From NCBI GenBank assembly GCA_963734595.1, contig CAVTHV010000037.1:310001-374000 (forward strand): a DNA stretch of 64,000 nt, in the 5' to 3' direction. Both the position numbers and the translations under genes were made by a program. Shown piece after piece: positions 38,998-50,137 of this stretch. Under the pieces are notes generated by a model. It did not search any database and was not told where the DNA came from. It saw only the letters and a program-made list of their open reading frames with translations. How positions within the stretch are numbered: the first letter of the stretch is position 1; each line of letters begins with the position of its first letter. This DNA comes from CAKKQX01 sp963734595 (GTDB lineage Bacteria > Pseudomonadota > Gammaproteobacteria > Burkholderiales > SG8-41).

Positions 38998-40035
38998 CTA
39001 AGCGCCCGCCTGCGGGTGCAGCACGATCTTGTGCGCCTCGACGTTGCGCGCTTCCAGCAGCTTCAGCGCATCTTCGGCCCGGCTCAGCGGAAAGCGATGG
39101 CTGATATAGAGATCGGGGTCGATCTTGCCGCTGCCGACGAGTTCCAGGCACGGCGCGAAGGCCTGGAAATTCCCCCGCGAAAAATTGAGATCGATCTCGC
39201 GGTCCTTGATGTAGGCGATGGGGATCGTCGCCTTGTTTTCGGGGAACGTGCCGACGACGGTGATCTGCCCGCCGCGCTTCACCATGTTGACGGCATCCGT
39301 CACGGTGCGCTCCTGAAGGCCGCCGACGCATTCGACGACCTTGTCGAAACCGTGGCCCGCGGTAAGTTCCAGCGCGCGTTCGCGCAAGTCCCCTTGTTTG
39401 GCGTCGATGACGCTGCTGATGCCCAGCTTCTGCGCCATCGCGAGCCGGTAATCGAGGATATCCATGATGGTCACGTCCGCATCCATCAAGCGGGCGATCA
39501 TGGCGGCGCCCAGGCCGATGGGGCCGGCGCCGATGACGGCGATTTTTTCGCCGGGCTGCGGCTTCACGCGGTGCGCGACTGCGTGGTAACTGATCCCCAG
39601 CACCTGCACTGCGGACGCCTGGTCGTAACTCACGCTGTCCGGCAGCGGATAGAGGTTGAAATCGGGAACCTGCGCGTATTCGGCGTAAGCGCCGTCCCGG
39701 TCGAAGCCCATCGTTCTCAGCTTCTCGCAGATGTTGGACCGCCCTGCACGGCACGGCCCGCACACGCCGCACGGAAAATCGATGTCGCAGCAAACCCGCT
39801 GGCCGACACGATATTGCTTCACGCTTTTGCCCAGGGCCACGATCTCGCCGGAAAACTCATGTCCGAGTATCCGCGGGAACGTGAGCCGCGGGTGCTTGCC
39901 ATGAAACGCGTGCACGTCCGAGCCGCAAATCGAACACGCATGGACCTTGACCACCACCTCGCCCGGCCCCGGCGCCGGATCGGCTACGGTCTCGTAAGAT
40001 AGCTCGCCGCCGCCGCGCAGGATCATCGCTTTCAT
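38998..40035 (-). CDS. Zinc-dependent alcohol/polyol dehydrogenase (MDR family)
   Basis: Medium-chain dehydrogenase, 345 residues. Catalytic zinc ligands in HACSICGSDVHAFHG (Cys) and RILGHEFSGEIVALG (His-Glu); structural zinc Cys cluster GVCGPCRAGRSNIC; Rossmann KIAVIGAGPIGLGAAMIARLM with a downstream Asp (DILDY) suggesting NAD preference. Resembles threonine/sorbitol dehydrogenase-type enzymes with small polar substrates. It is on the same strand as the Bug receptors and the TAXI-TRAP genes, probably in one catabolic cluster. The ATG at 40035 has only a weak ribosome-binding site. Confidence 0.9.
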   Translation of the reverse strand: MKAMILRGGGELSYETVADPAPGPGEVVVKVHACSICGSDVHAFHGKHPRLTFPRILGHEFSGEIVALGKSVKQYRVGQRVCCDIDFPCGVCGPCRAGRSNICEKLRTMGFDRDGAYAEYAQVPDFNLYPLPDSVSYDQASAVQVLGISYHAVAHRVKPQPGEKIAVIGAGPIGLGAAMIARLMDADVTIMDILDYRLAMAQKLGISSVIDAKQGDLRERALELTAGHGFDKVVECVGGLQERTVTDAVNMVKRGGQITVVGTFPENKATIPIAYIKDREIDLNFSRGNFQAFAPCLELVGSGKIDPDLYISHRFPLSRAEDALKLLEARNVEAHKIVLHPQAGA

Positions 40036-40201
40036 GTTATATCTCGTTGTATTAAAACAGTTTTTGTTTTCTGGTATTGGACTGCACCGAACAGCACCGC
40101 GCGCTCCGCATCCGTCGGCGTGACGAGCAGGTCGCGCGGGCCGGGCATGCCGTAGCGCGTGCTCGTGCAGCCGCCCGCACTACGACGCCGTTCCCGATTC
40201 G

Positions 40202-41215
40202 CTACTTCGCGGCCTTGAGGTTCGCCGGCAACGCGATGCCGTGCTCTTCGTAATACTTCGCCGCACCCGGGTGCACCGCGACGTTCGCGTTGAGGATGTT
40301 CTTCGGGTCGATGCGCGAATAGGACTTGTGCGCGCCCGCCAGCGTGTCTTTCTTGTCGAAGGTCGCCTTCACCAGCGCATAGGCCAGGCTGTCCGGCATG
40401 TCCGCGCGCACGCTCAGCACGATGAAGCCCGCCACGGTCTTCACCGGCGCCGTCTGCCCCTTGTAGGTGCCGGCGGGAATGTCATACGGGCTCAGGAACG
40501 GAAACTTCTGCAAAAACTTCTGCCGCTCCGCGTCCGTCATCCCGAGCAGCACCATGTCGTGATTGGTCTCGAATTCCGACACCGCCGGGTGCGGCGGCGT
40601 GCCGGACACCGCGGCCACGTCGAGGCGGCCGTCGCCGAGCAGCGAGTTGGCGTCCGAGGGATTCACGTTGGTGATCCGCGCCGGTTTGATGCCCAGCGCG
40701 TCCATGATGTCGCGGAACACGAGGTCCGCGCCCGAGCGGCGGCGGCTCGGATTGGCGCTGTGGCCGCCGATATCGACGAGATTCTTGATGCCGGACTTGC
40801 GCGCGGTATAGATATGCAGCACGTTGGCGCCGAACACCATCAGCGTGCGCTGATTGTTCAGCTTTTTGTTCTTCGACCAGTCCGCGCCGTGCCAGCCCTG
40901 GTAGGTCAGGTCGGTGGTCGTCATCGCAATGTCCGCCTTGCCCTCGTCGACCATCTGCAGGCTGATCGAGAAGCCTCCGGTTGCCTCTACCGACACCGGC
41001 ACGCCGACGTCCGTGCCGACGATCGAGGCCCATGGGCTGCCGGTGGTATGGCCGAATCCGCCCACCGGACCGGCGGCGAACGTGAGCCTTGCCGGCCACT
41101 TGCTTTTGTCCACCTTACTCTGCGCGCTTGCCGCACTGCCATATGCCGCCAGGAGCAGACACGACAATGCCATCCACCACCAGCCCGATCCCGCTTTTCT
41201 CATCGCTCGATACAT
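40202..41215 (-). CDS. TAXI-family TRAP transporter solute-binding protein
   Basis: Periplasmic TAXI-type TRAP receptor, 337 residues. Signal peptide (WWWMALSCLLLAAYGSAASAQ), then LTFAAGPVGGFGHTTGSPWASIV, VEATGGFSISLQMVDEGKADIAMTTTDLTYQGW and KNLVDIGGHSANPSRRRSGAD, with a C-terminal AVHPGAAKYYEEHGI. The TAXI family commonly binds small carboxylates or amino acids. AGGAGG precedes ATG 41215. The cognate fused permease gene ends 51 bases upstream (41266), forming a complete two-component TAXI-TRAP system. Confidence 0.9.
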   Translation of the reverse strand: MYRAMRKAGSGWWWMALSCLLLAAYGSAASAQSKVDKSKWPARLTFAAGPVGGFGHTTGSPWASIVGTDVGVPVSVEATGGFSISLQMVDEGKADIAMTTTDLTYQGWHGADWSKNKKLNNQRTLMVFGANVLHIYTARKSGIKNLVDIGGHSANPSRRRSGADLVFRDIMDALGIKPARITNVNPSDANSLLGDGRLDVAAVSGTPPHPAVSEFETNHDMVLLGMTDAERQKFLQKFPFLSPYDIPAGTYKGQTAPVKTVAGFIVLSVRADMPDSLAYALVKATFDKKDTLAGAHKSYSRIDPKNILNANVAVHPGAAKYYEEHGIALPANLKAAK

Positions 41216-41265
41216 GGTTCCCTCCTCCTGTTATCCGACGCAAACAAAATGCAGCACCGTGCCAA

Positions 41266-43173
41266 TCACCGCTGTCTTTTGCCGATCAGCCGCGGCGTTC
41301 CGCGCAAGACCAGCACTGCCGCCACCAGCGCGACGCCCGCAATGTTCACCAGGATCACCGGCGCCAGCATCGCGACCGCCGCGCAGAACAGCAGAATCCG
41401 CGCCGGCGCGCCGTAATTGCTGTTGGTCGCTCCGGCAAACGCATAACCCGCGACCAGGCACATGACCAGCGCGCGCAGGATGTCGTACCAGGGCCCTGCC
41501 CACAATATCGCCGGATTGTAGATGAAGACGAACGGGACGATGTAGGCCGCCACGCTGAGTCTCGTCGCGATCCAGCTGGTTTTGTTGGGATCGGATCCCG
41601 CAATGCTCGCCGCAGTGAATGCCGCGAGCGCCACCGGCGGCGTGAGCGTGGAGACGCAGGCGTAATACATGATGAACATGTGGGCGGCCAGTTGCGGCAC
41701 GCCGAGATGGACCAGGATCGGCGCGCCGACCGCGGCCGTGATGATGTAGGCGGCCACCGTCGGCAGCGGGAAGCCCAGCAGGATGGTCACCACCATGGTC
41801 ATGATCAGCGCCACGATGAGCTGGTTCTGTCCGTAGGCGAGCACGAGGTCCACAAAGCGGTTGCCGACCCCGGTCAGGCTGAACACCCCGACCAGGATGC
41901 CGGCGCAGGCGCACGCCGCCACTGCCTCGATCGCTCCCACAGCCCCCTCCTGCAGGGACTTGAAGATTTCGCGCAGCGCCATGAAACGCCGCCGCCGGAT
42001 GAAATCGGCGATCAGCGCGACCCCGATGCTGGCCAGCGCCGCCTGCACCACGCTGTGGTTGGCAACGACCACCATCCAGACCATCACGCCGATCGGCACG
42101 AGCAGCAGCCAGCCTTCGCGCAGCACGGTTCTGATCCGCGGCGTTTCCTCGCGCGTCGTCCCGCGCAGCCCCAGCTTGACCGCCTCGAAATCGATCACGA
42201 AATAGACGGTGGCGAAATAGCAGATCGCGGGAATCAGCGCCGCCAGCATCACATCGCGATAGGGCGTCATCGTCGCCTCGGCAAGCACGAACGCGACGGA
42301 ACCCATGACCGGCGGCATCAGCTGGCCGCCGGTCGACGCCGCCGCTTCGACGGCGCCGGCAAATGCGGGGGCATAGCCGAGGCGTTTCATCAGCGGAATG
42401 GTGAGGGTTCCGACCGTCGCCACGTTGCCCATCGAGCTGCCGGAGATGGTCCCGAACAGCGCGCTCGCAATCACTGCCACTTTGGCGGGCCCGCCACGCG
42501 CCCGGCCGGCAATCGCCGTGGCAAGATCGATGAACACCGGGCCGACGCCGGTGGCGCGCAGGAACGCGCCGAAGGTCACGAACATCACGATGTAGGTGGC
42601 CGCGGCCGACATCGCGAAACCGAACAGCCCCTCGCTGCTGAACAGCGTGCTGATCGTGCGATCGAACTCGTAGCCGCGATGCCCCCAGATGCCGGGCAGC
42701 ACGCCGCCGAACAGCGCGTAGGCAATGCATGCCGCCCCGATGATGGGGAAAAACCAGCCCAGCACCCGGCGCGACAGTTCCAGGGACAGCAGCACCGCCA
42801 CGGTACCCCACACGGTGTCCCAGGTCGTCGGGTTCAACCCGACGCGGTCGTACATCTGATCGTAGTTCAGCCCGAGGTAGACCATGAAACCGATGCTGGC
42901 CAGGCACAGGACGATATCGAGGGGCTGCACGGATTTTCTTCCGGACGGGGTGGCCGGGAACAGCAGAAACCCGATGACGCAGAACAGCCCCATGCTCAAA
43001 CCGAGGAACAGCCACGGATCCATCGCAAATACGGTCAGCGCGAAGATGTGGAACAGCGTGATCAATACGGCCAGCGTGGCCACGACGTTTTTCCAGGCGC
43101 CCGTAAGGGTGCGGGCGGTGGAAACGCTTTCCTCAAGCACCTGGCTGGCCCCTGCCGTACCAACGTCACTCAC
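41266..43173 (-). CDS. Fused TRAP transporter permease (4TM + 12TM, TAXI-associated)
   Basis: About 635 residues, with DctQ-like small and DctM-like large membrane domains in one chain, the normal form for TAXI-TRAP systems. Hydrophobic segments run throughout; the DctM-type core includes FGTISGSSMGNVATVGTLTIPLMKRLGY and TGGQLMPPVMGSVAFVLAE (substrate/Na+ site region) and later LGFPLPTVAAYIITAAVGAP. I choose GTG 43173 (VSDVGTAGAS) because AGGAGG lies 7 bases upstream (43181-43186); an upstream in-frame start would include that site. Divergent from the LysR gene, which probably regulates it. Confidence 0.92.
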   Translation of the reverse strand: MSDVGTAGASQVLEESVSTARTLTGAWKNVVATLAVLITLFHIFALTVFAMDPWLFLGLSMGLFCVIGFLLFPATPSGRKSVQPLDIVLCLASIGFMVYLGLNYDQMYDRVGLNPTTWDTVWGTVAVLLSLELSRRVLGWFFPIIGAACIAYALFGGVLPGIWGHRGYEFDRTISTLFSSEGLFGFAMSAAATYIVMFVTFGAFLRATGVGPVFIDLATAIAGRARGGPAKVAVIASALFGTISGSSMGNVATVGTLTIPLMKRLGYAPAFAGAVEAAASTGGQLMPPVMGSVAFVLAEATMTPYRDVMLAALIPAICYFATVYFVIDFEAVKLGLRGTTREETPRIRTVLREGWLLLVPIGVMVWMVVVANHSVVQAALASIGVALIADFIRRRRFMALREIFKSLQEGAVGAIEAVAACACAGILVGVFSLTGVGNRFVDLVLAYGQNQLIVALIMTMVVTILLGFPLPTVAAYIITAAVGAPILVHLGVPQLAAHMFIMYYACVSTLTPPVALAAFTAASIAGSDPNKTSWIATRLSVAAYIVPFVFIYNPAILWAGPWYDILRALVMCLVAGYAFAGATNSNYGAPARILLFCAAVAMLAPVILVNIAGVALVAAVLVLRGTPRLIGKRQR

Positions 43174-43489
43174 TACGTATCCTCCTGAATCACGCAAACG
43201 CCGCCGGGACTCGTCCGCTTCTGCGACATTTTCCGCTCCCCGGACTCTGCTCCATACCGGACAGCACTAGTCTTCAGCGCCCGCCATCACTGCGGCGCCG
43301 CTCACATTACATTGGCTGGAAAAGGCGCAGCGGCACCCTTCCGGGCCACGCCGCGGCAGAATGAAACCGTTACGGAACAGCTCCTCCTGGTGGATCTTTT
43401 TTTACGTTTATAACCTTCGTCGTATGATAGATCAAATGCTTTATTTTTATTAGAATTATAGACAACGTCTATATTTCGGCCCAGCGCAC
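43174..43489. other. Divergent TRAP/lysR regulatory region
   Basis: 316 bases with an AT-rich core at 43390-43475, much richer in A/T than the surroundings. It contains the LysR-type dyad at 43458-43472. Promoters for both directions are expected here, but no clear -35/-10 pair stands out. Confidence 0.5.
43458..43472. promoter_or_regulatory. LysR-type T-N11-A operator
   Basis: ATAGAC-AAC-GTCTAT: perfect 6-bp arms with a 3-base centre and an internal T-N11-A (T43459, A43471), the signature of LysR-family recognition sites. It lies 17 bases upstream of the lysR ATG and about 285 bases upstream of the TRAP permease start, so autoregulation is likely; regulation of the transporter is inferred from the divergent layout. 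Confidence 0.6.
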
Positions 43490-44377
43490 ATGGAACTCCG
43501 CCATCTTCGCTATTTTCTGGCCGTGGCCGACAGCCTGAGTTTCACGCGGGCCGCAGCGGAAATGCATCTGACCCAGCCGACGCTGTCGCACCAGATCAAG
43601 CAGCTCGAGCAGGATGTGGGCACGGCGCTGTTCGACCGCGTCGGACGCAAAGTCCGGCTGACGGCGCCGGGCGCGATATTCAGGCAGCACGCCGAGCGGG
43701 CGCTGAAAGAGATCAATTCCGCGACGGCCGCCCTCGCGGAACTCGAAGGACTGATGCACGGCGCGCTGACGATCGGCGTCTTCCAGTCGTTCAACAGCTC
43801 CCTGCTGCCGCCGATCCTCACCGAGTATTCCGCCGCCTATCCCGCAGTCAATGTGACGGTCCGCCAGCTGCCGACGGGGGAAATGGAAGAACGCCTGGCC
43901 AAAGGCGAGCTCGATCTCGGCATCGCCTACGCGCCGCCCAATTCAGACCGGATCACGGCCGAAAAACTGTTCGACGAACCGCTGATGCTCGTGGTTGGAA
44001 ACCAGCATCCGTATGCGCGGCGCCGGGAAATCCACATGAAGGAACTGCACGACCAACCGCTGATCATGCTCACCCCGGAGTTCCCGTCCCGCAAGTTGCT
44101 CGCGGATTGTTTTGCCTCGGTCGGCTACCGGCCGCAAATCAGGATCGAGATCAATTCCACCGACGCGATCCTGGCAACGGTACGATGCAGCCGGCTGGCG
44201 ACGATCCAGACCGAGCGCATGGCTTCCGTGATCCCCGGGCTGCATTGCATCCGCCTCAAGCCGAAACTGACGCGCACGGCCGCGATCCTCTGGCGCCGCG
44301 AAGGCTATCGTTCGGCAGCGGCCCGCGCGGCCGCGGACATGATCAAGAAAGCCTACAGCCGGAGCCGGGCGCGTTAG
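43490..44377 (+). CDS. LysR-family transcriptional regulator
   Basis: 295 residues. N-terminal winged HTH MELRHLRYFLAVADSLSFTRAAAEMHLTQPTLSHQIKQLE (residues 1-40), linker helix, then the periplasmic-binding-like effector domain from about 90 (GALTIGVFQSFNSSLLPPILTEYSAAYP .. KGELDLGIAYAP .. EPLMLVVGNQHPYA). Similar in layout to CynR/CbbR-type regulators. Divergent from the TAXI-TRAP genes and convergent with the amidohydrolase, so a likely local regulator of uptake and catabolism of the transported acid. A T-N11-A dyad lies just upstream. Confidence 0.93.
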   Translation: MELRHLRYFLAVADSLSFTRAAAEMHLTQPTLSHQIKQLEQDVGTALFDRVGRKVRLTAPGAIFRQHAERALKEINSATAALAELEGLMHGALTIGVFQSFNSSLLPPILTEYSAAYPAVNVTVRQLPTGEMEERLAKGELDLGIAYAPPNSDRITAEKLFDEPLMLVVGNQHPYARRREIHMKELHDQPLIMLTPEFPSRKLLADCFASVGYRPQIRIEINSTDAILATVRCSRLATIQTERMASVIPGLHCIRLKPKLTRTAAILWRREGYRSAAARAAADMIKKAYSRSRAR

Positions 44378-44402
44378 CGCGGCGGCCGGCGATTCGATGA
44401 CG

Positions 44403-45487
44403 CTATAGTCCGAGCAGCCGCGCGGCGTTGTGCCCCAGGATCCGATCGCGGTCCTGCTCGCTTAACGCGGCCAGCTGCTCGACGACTTCCACCGGCCGCT
44501 CGTAACCCATGTCGAAGCAGTAGTCGCTGCCGAGCACGACGCGGTCCGCCCCGACCATGCGCACCAGATTCAGCATGATCTCATCGTTGTGGCCGATGGT
44601 GTCGTAGCTGAAGCGCCTCAGGTAGCTGCTCGGCAGCTGTTTCATGTGTTTCAGCTCCGGCCGGACCCGCGTTCCGTGATCGAGGCGCCCGATGAGCGCG
44701 GGGAAAGTGCCGCCTGCGTGCGGCAGCATCACCTCGAGCTTCGGAAAGGCGTCGAGCACGCCGCCGAACACCAGCGACGACGCCGCCACGCCGGTCTCGT
44801 AAGGATTGCCGAGGAAATTGATCAGGTAGAACCGGCTCAGGCGTTCCGGCGCCAGCGGGTTCATCGGATGCAAAAAGATCGGCCAGCCCAGCTCCTCGCA
44901 TTTGGCATAGACCGGAAAATACGCTTTCTCGTCGAGATTGTTGCCGTTGATGTGCGTTGCGAGATAGAGCCCCCTCAGACCGGGCAGCTTCGCCGCGCGC
45001 TCGAGCTCGCGCAACGCGAGATCCGGCGCCTGCATCGGCAACGTCGCCATGCCGACGAAGCGGTCGGGATACCGGCGATGCGCGGCGGACGCGGCGTCGT
45101 TGTAGATCCCGGCGAGCTTCAGGCCGAACGCCGGCGGCGCCCAGTACACCATCGGCGTGGTCAGCGACAACGCATGCACGTCCACTCCCGCCCGGTCCAT
45201 CGCCGCAAGCCGCGCGTCCGAGGTCCACGAAATCGGTGGTGAACGACATGCGCGAACCCGCGAAGGAAAACGTGACGTTCCCGTCACGGCGCGCAATCTG
45301 CGCGCCGTGCGCGGCGCCTTCCTTTTCGATCGCGCTGATCCACTCCTCGGGATACCAGTGCGCGTGCGTGTCGACGACTTTGCCGGCAAAGCGGCGCGCG
45401 ACATGGCCGCCGCCGGCATCCGCCACTGCGGGAGCAGCACGACAACGCCGGCCAGCCCTTCATGATCGAACTACAGCCAAATTTCAT
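44403..45487 (-). CDS. Amidohydrolase family 2 (ACMSD-like) metal-dependent hydrolase/decarboxylase (one or two frame breaks)
   Basis: About 360 residues after repair. Metal-site HxH in VVDTHAHWYPEEWI, then after a break MDRAGVDVHALSLTTPMVYW, IFLHPMNPLAPERL (His), LPHAGGTFPALIGRLDHG (His) and VVLGSDYCFDMGYERP (Asp), the order seen in ACMSD/gamma-resorcylate decarboxylase relatives. One extra G at 45218-45219 separates the frames (..DFVDL-DARLAAMDRAG..). The best start is ATG 45487 (MKFGCSSIMKG) with AAGGAGGG upstream; reaching the HxH frame from there needs a second one-base correction near 45430. GTG 45426 is an alternative start already in the HxH frame. Confidence 0.85.
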
Positions 45488-45545
45488 TTTTCCCTCCTTA
45501 CCCGATAACCCCGTCATGCGCCGCTTCCATCGCCGGCCGCCGGTT

Positions 45546-47204
<1,659 letters not shown>

Positions 47205-47393
47205 GAGTGTCTGCGAATGTGAAAACGCGCAATCATAGCGGAATGCGCGGGATCGCGCAGGAACATGCTGCGGGCGGCAGCAGCGTGGCTGGACGTCGCA
47301 GCGAATAGGAATTAGCTTTATAAATCAACGGGCTATGGTGATTTGGCCCAAGTGTCCCCTGTGCTTCGCCGGATTCCCCGCAAAGGGCCGCGT

Positions 47394-48428
47394 TCAGCCC
47401 ATCATCAAGGCCGCGCGGCCGGTGATGACGCCCTGATCGAGGCGCTGGTGGACCACTTCGGCCTGCGCGAAAGGCACTTTCTCCGTCACCAGCGGCCATA
47501 CTTCGCCGCGCGCCACCAGGTCGAGCGACTCGATCACTTCCTGGCGCGTCGCATAACGGCTGCCGATGAGCTCGAGCTCCTTGCGCAGCATCGCGCCGGC
47601 GGCCATTTTGAACGGCTCGCCATGTCCGCCGAGCACCACGAGCCGCCCGCCCTTGCCGAGCGCGCCGGCCGCTGCTTCGAGCGTGCCGGCGTTGCACACG
47701 AAATCGATCGCCACGTCGATGCCGCGGCCGTGGGTCAGTTCGAGCAGCTGCTCGGCGACCCGGCCTTGCGATGCATCCACCGTCGCATCGGCTCCCGACT
47801 TGAGGCAACTCTCGAATTTCGAGGCCATGACATCCACCGCGATGACCTGCCGCGCCCGCGCCCAGCGCGCGAGCATCAGCATGTGCATGCCGAGCCCCCC
47901 GCCCGCGCCGAACACGGCAACGGTGTCGAAAGGCGTCACGCGCGCGCGGCGGATCACCTTGACGGGCGTGGCGATCGCATCGCAGATCACGCCGATCTCG
48001 GCGGGGCTCCCGCGCCAGTCGAGACCGGACGGAAGTTTCATGAAATTCTGCGCCGGCAGCTTGATGTACTCGGCGTAACCGCCGTCGATCTCGCGCCCGA
48101 CGTAGCCGCCGAAGTTGTCGCACAGCGTCTCGCGGTTGATGCGGCACCAGTAGCACTGGCCGCAGGTGAGATAAAAATAAGCGGTGACCGGATCGCCGGT
48201 CTTGAGCCCGGTGACGCCCGCGCCGAGCGCGACGATCTCGCCGGTGATCTCGTGCCCGATGATGCGCGGATACTGGAGCGGCAGGCGCCCGGCGCGCGCG
48301 TGATGCACGGTAAGCCCCGCGCCGCAGGCGAGCACTTTCGCAACGGCTTCGCCGGGACCGGGAACGGGATCGGGAACGGTTTCAAGAGTCAGCGGCGTAT
48401 TCGCGCCCTTGAGCAGCATGGCTTTCAT
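47394..48428 (-). CDS. Zinc-type alcohol dehydrogenase (MDR family)
   Basis: 344 residues. Start ATG 48428 (MKAMLLKGANTPLTLETVPDPVPGPGE). Structural-zinc Cys cluster TCGQCYWCRINRETLC; RIIGHEITGEIVALG (His-Glu ligands); Rossmann FDTVAVFGAGGGLGMHMLML. The usual first catalytic zinc ligand (a Cys-Gly-x-Asp-like motif) reads ACGAGLTVHHARAG, so Cys is present but the following GSD/H pattern is altered. Related to acryloyl-CoA-reductase- and 6-hydroxycyclohex-1-ene-carbonyl-CoA-dehydrogenase-like MDR proteins in general pattern; substrate not determined. Divergent from the AI-2E transporter, 136 bp apart. Confidence 0.87.
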   Translation of the reverse strand: MKAMLLKGANTPLTLETVPDPVPGPGEAVAKVLACGAGLTVHHARAGRLPLQYPRIIGHEITGEIVALGAGVTGLKTGDPVTAYFYLTCGQCYWCRINRETLCDNFGGYVGREIDGGYAEYIKLPAQNFMKLPSGLDWRGSPAEIGVICDAIATPVKVIRRARVTPFDTVAVFGAGGGLGMHMLMLARWARARQVIAVDVMASKFESCLKSGADATVDASQGRVAEQLLELTHGRGIDVAIDFVCNAGTLEAAAGALGKGGRLVVLGGHGEPFKMAAGAMLRKELELIGSRYATRQEVIESLDLVARGEVWPLVTEKVPFAQAEVVHQRLDQGVITGRAALMMG

Positions 48429-48564
48429 TAAAATTCCTTTGTCATGTTGCAGATCTCCCATCGGGGGCCGCGCCTTCTGCCGTCCTGCCCGGCCGGCTTG
48501 CAGCGCGCGAGGTAGGGGTAGAATACCGTTTTTCAGCGGTGCCGAACACGGAAAAAGACCGTTC

Positions 48565-49581
48565 ATGACACTGGTTTCCAGCCGGGCCACACGCCACGAA
48601 ATAGCAGCCTGGATACTCACGGGCATTGCGCTGTTGCTGGTGCTCAAGCTGCATCTTCTGCCGGCGTTGTTCGCCGGACTGCTGGTCTACGAACTGGTGC
48701 ATCTCATCACACCGCGCCTGCAGCGCCGGCTCCCCGGCCAGCAGGCAAAAATAAGCGCCGTGGCGATATTGTCCAGCCTGGTGGTCGGGGTGATGACCGT
48801 CATCATCATCGGCATCGCCGATTTTTCCCAGAGCGACTCGGGCAACCTGCCCGCGCTCCTCCAAAAAATGGCGGAAATCATAGAGAAAGCACGCACTTCG
48901 CTCCCGCAGCAGGTGGTGGAAATCCTGCCGGCCGATACCGAGGAACTCAAGGATGTGCTGGTGCTATGGTTGCGCGAAAACGCCGCCGAAGTACAGAGTT
49001 TCGGCCTGGATGCGGCAATCATGTTCGGGCAAATCCTGGTCGGCATGGTGATCGGCGCAATGGTCGCCTTGCGCGAGGCGCGGCAGGCGATCAACCACGG
49101 CCCGCTTGCGCGCGCGCTCGCCGAGCGCGCCGTGCGCCTGGGTTCCGCATTCCGCCATATCGCGTTTGCCCAAGTCAGCATTTCCGCCATCAATACCGTG
49201 TTTACCGCGGTCTATCTTGCCGCGGTACTGCCGCTCGCGGGCGTCCGCCTGCCGTTTACCGAGATACTGATCGGGATCACCTTTGTCGCCGGACTGCTGC
49301 CGGTGATCGGCAACCTGATTTCGAACAGCATGATTGTCATCGTGAGCTTTTCACACTCGCCGCAGATCGCCGTCGCCTCGCTGGCATTCCTGGCGGCAGT
49401 CCATCAAGTCGAGTATTTCCTCAATGCGCGCATCATCGGTTCCCGTATCGCAGCACGCTCCTGGGAACTGCTGCTGTCGATGCTGGTAATGGAAGCGGCA
49501 TTCGGGTTGGCCGGCATGATCGCGGCGCCGGTTTATTACGCGTGCCTCAAGGACGAACTGGCAAGCCGCCATCTGATCTGA
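48565..49581 (+). CDS. AI-2E family transporter (PerM/YdiK-like membrane protein)
   Basis: 338 residues with the usual PerM layout: TM pairs at the N-terminus (WILTGIALLLVLKLHLLPALFAGLLVYELVHL, VAILSSLVVGVMTVIIIGIADF), a soluble central segment (MAEIIEKARTSLPQQVVEILPADTEELKDVL), then a second membrane block (FGQILVGMVIGAMVAL .. TFVAGLLPVIGNLISNSMIVIVSF) and the HQVEYFLNARIIGSRI motif before the last helices. Despite the name, most members are exporters or antiporters of unknown substrate. ATG 48565. Confidence 0.88.
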   Translation: MTLVSSRATRHEIAAWILTGIALLLVLKLHLLPALFAGLLVYELVHLITPRLQRRLPGQQAKISAVAILSSLVVGVMTVIIIGIADFSQSDSGNLPALLQKMAEIIEKARTSLPQQVVEILPADTEELKDVLVLWLRENAAEVQSFGLDAAIMFGQILVGMVIGAMVALREARQAINHGPLARALAERAVRLGSAFRHIAFAQVSISAINTVFTAVYLAAVLPLAGVRLPFTEILIGITFVAGLLPVIGNLISNSMIVIVSFSHSPQIAVASLAFLAAVHQVEYFLNARIIGSRIAARSWELLLSMLVMEAAFGLAGMIAAPVYYACLKDELASRHLI

Positions 49582-49598
49582 AAATGGCCGGCCTGCGG

Positions 49599-50000
49599 TC
49601 AGGCGCCGGGACTGAGCCCGGTTTCGCGCATGAACTCGGCGAGCATCGCGTCCATCGTCGCCGCATGGTGCGGAAACCATTCGGCGAGCGCCGCAGTCAG
49701 TGTGCGCGCGTAATGCGCTTCTCCCGCCGCCACGCGCCGGCGCACTTCATGCATCACTTCCAGCACATTGTCGTGTTCTTCCTTGTGGCAGCCGAGTGGC
49801 GGGAACGCCGCCCGTTCCATCCACGCCTCTTCCTGCCCGAAGTGCTCTTCGGCATGGACGATGAATTCGTCGAGCCGCATCAGCGACTCGGCGTCGGCGG
49901 CGGCGTCCAGCCGGTTGAGGAAACCGACGAAATCGCGGTGCGTCTCGTCCATGACCGGCTGTCCCAGCTCGAGTGCGGCAGACCATTCAAGCAAAGGCAC
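49599..50000 (-). CDS. Bacteriohemerythrin
   Basis: Di-iron O2- or NO-binding protein of 133 residues. Hemerythrin pattern in order: PVMDETHRDFVGFLNRL (first His), RLDEFIVHAEEHFGQEEAWM (His..His..Glu), PLGCHKEEHDNVLEV (HxxxH) and EWFPHHAATMDAML (final His..Asp). Full length with all expected ligands. Soluble, no fused signalling domain. It is divergent from the cPGS-like gene (137 bp) and may sense or buffer oxygen, fitting the low-oxygen theme of the window. Confidence 0.92.
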   Translation of the reverse strand: MPLLEWSAALELGQPVMDETHRDFVGFLNRLDAAADAESLMRLDEFIVHAEEHFGQEEAWMERAAFPPLGCHKEEHDNVLEVMHEVRRRVAAGEAHYARTLTAALAEWFPHHAATMDAMLAEFMRETGLSPGA

Positions 50001-50058
50001 GAGGAATTCCCCTGTCGGTCGAAACCGGCCGTTTATTCCGGCGGATGCCGAAAAATGT

Positions 50059-50072
50059 TTGATCCATCACAA
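50059..50072 (+). promoter_or_regulatory. Degenerate FNR-like site upstream of the cPGS-arcC genes
   Basis: TTGAT-CCAT-CACAA: the left half is consensus, the right half matches 3 of 5. A TAAAAT at 50094-50099 (5 of 6 to TATAAT) is one base off the -41.5 geometry and would leave a leader of about 31 bases before 50138. Weaker than the other sites. Confidence 0.3.
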
Positions 50073-50137
50073 AACCCTACGCGTTGCTCCGGCTAAAATC
50101 ATATACGATAACAGCGTCACTTCGTAACGGATTACCG

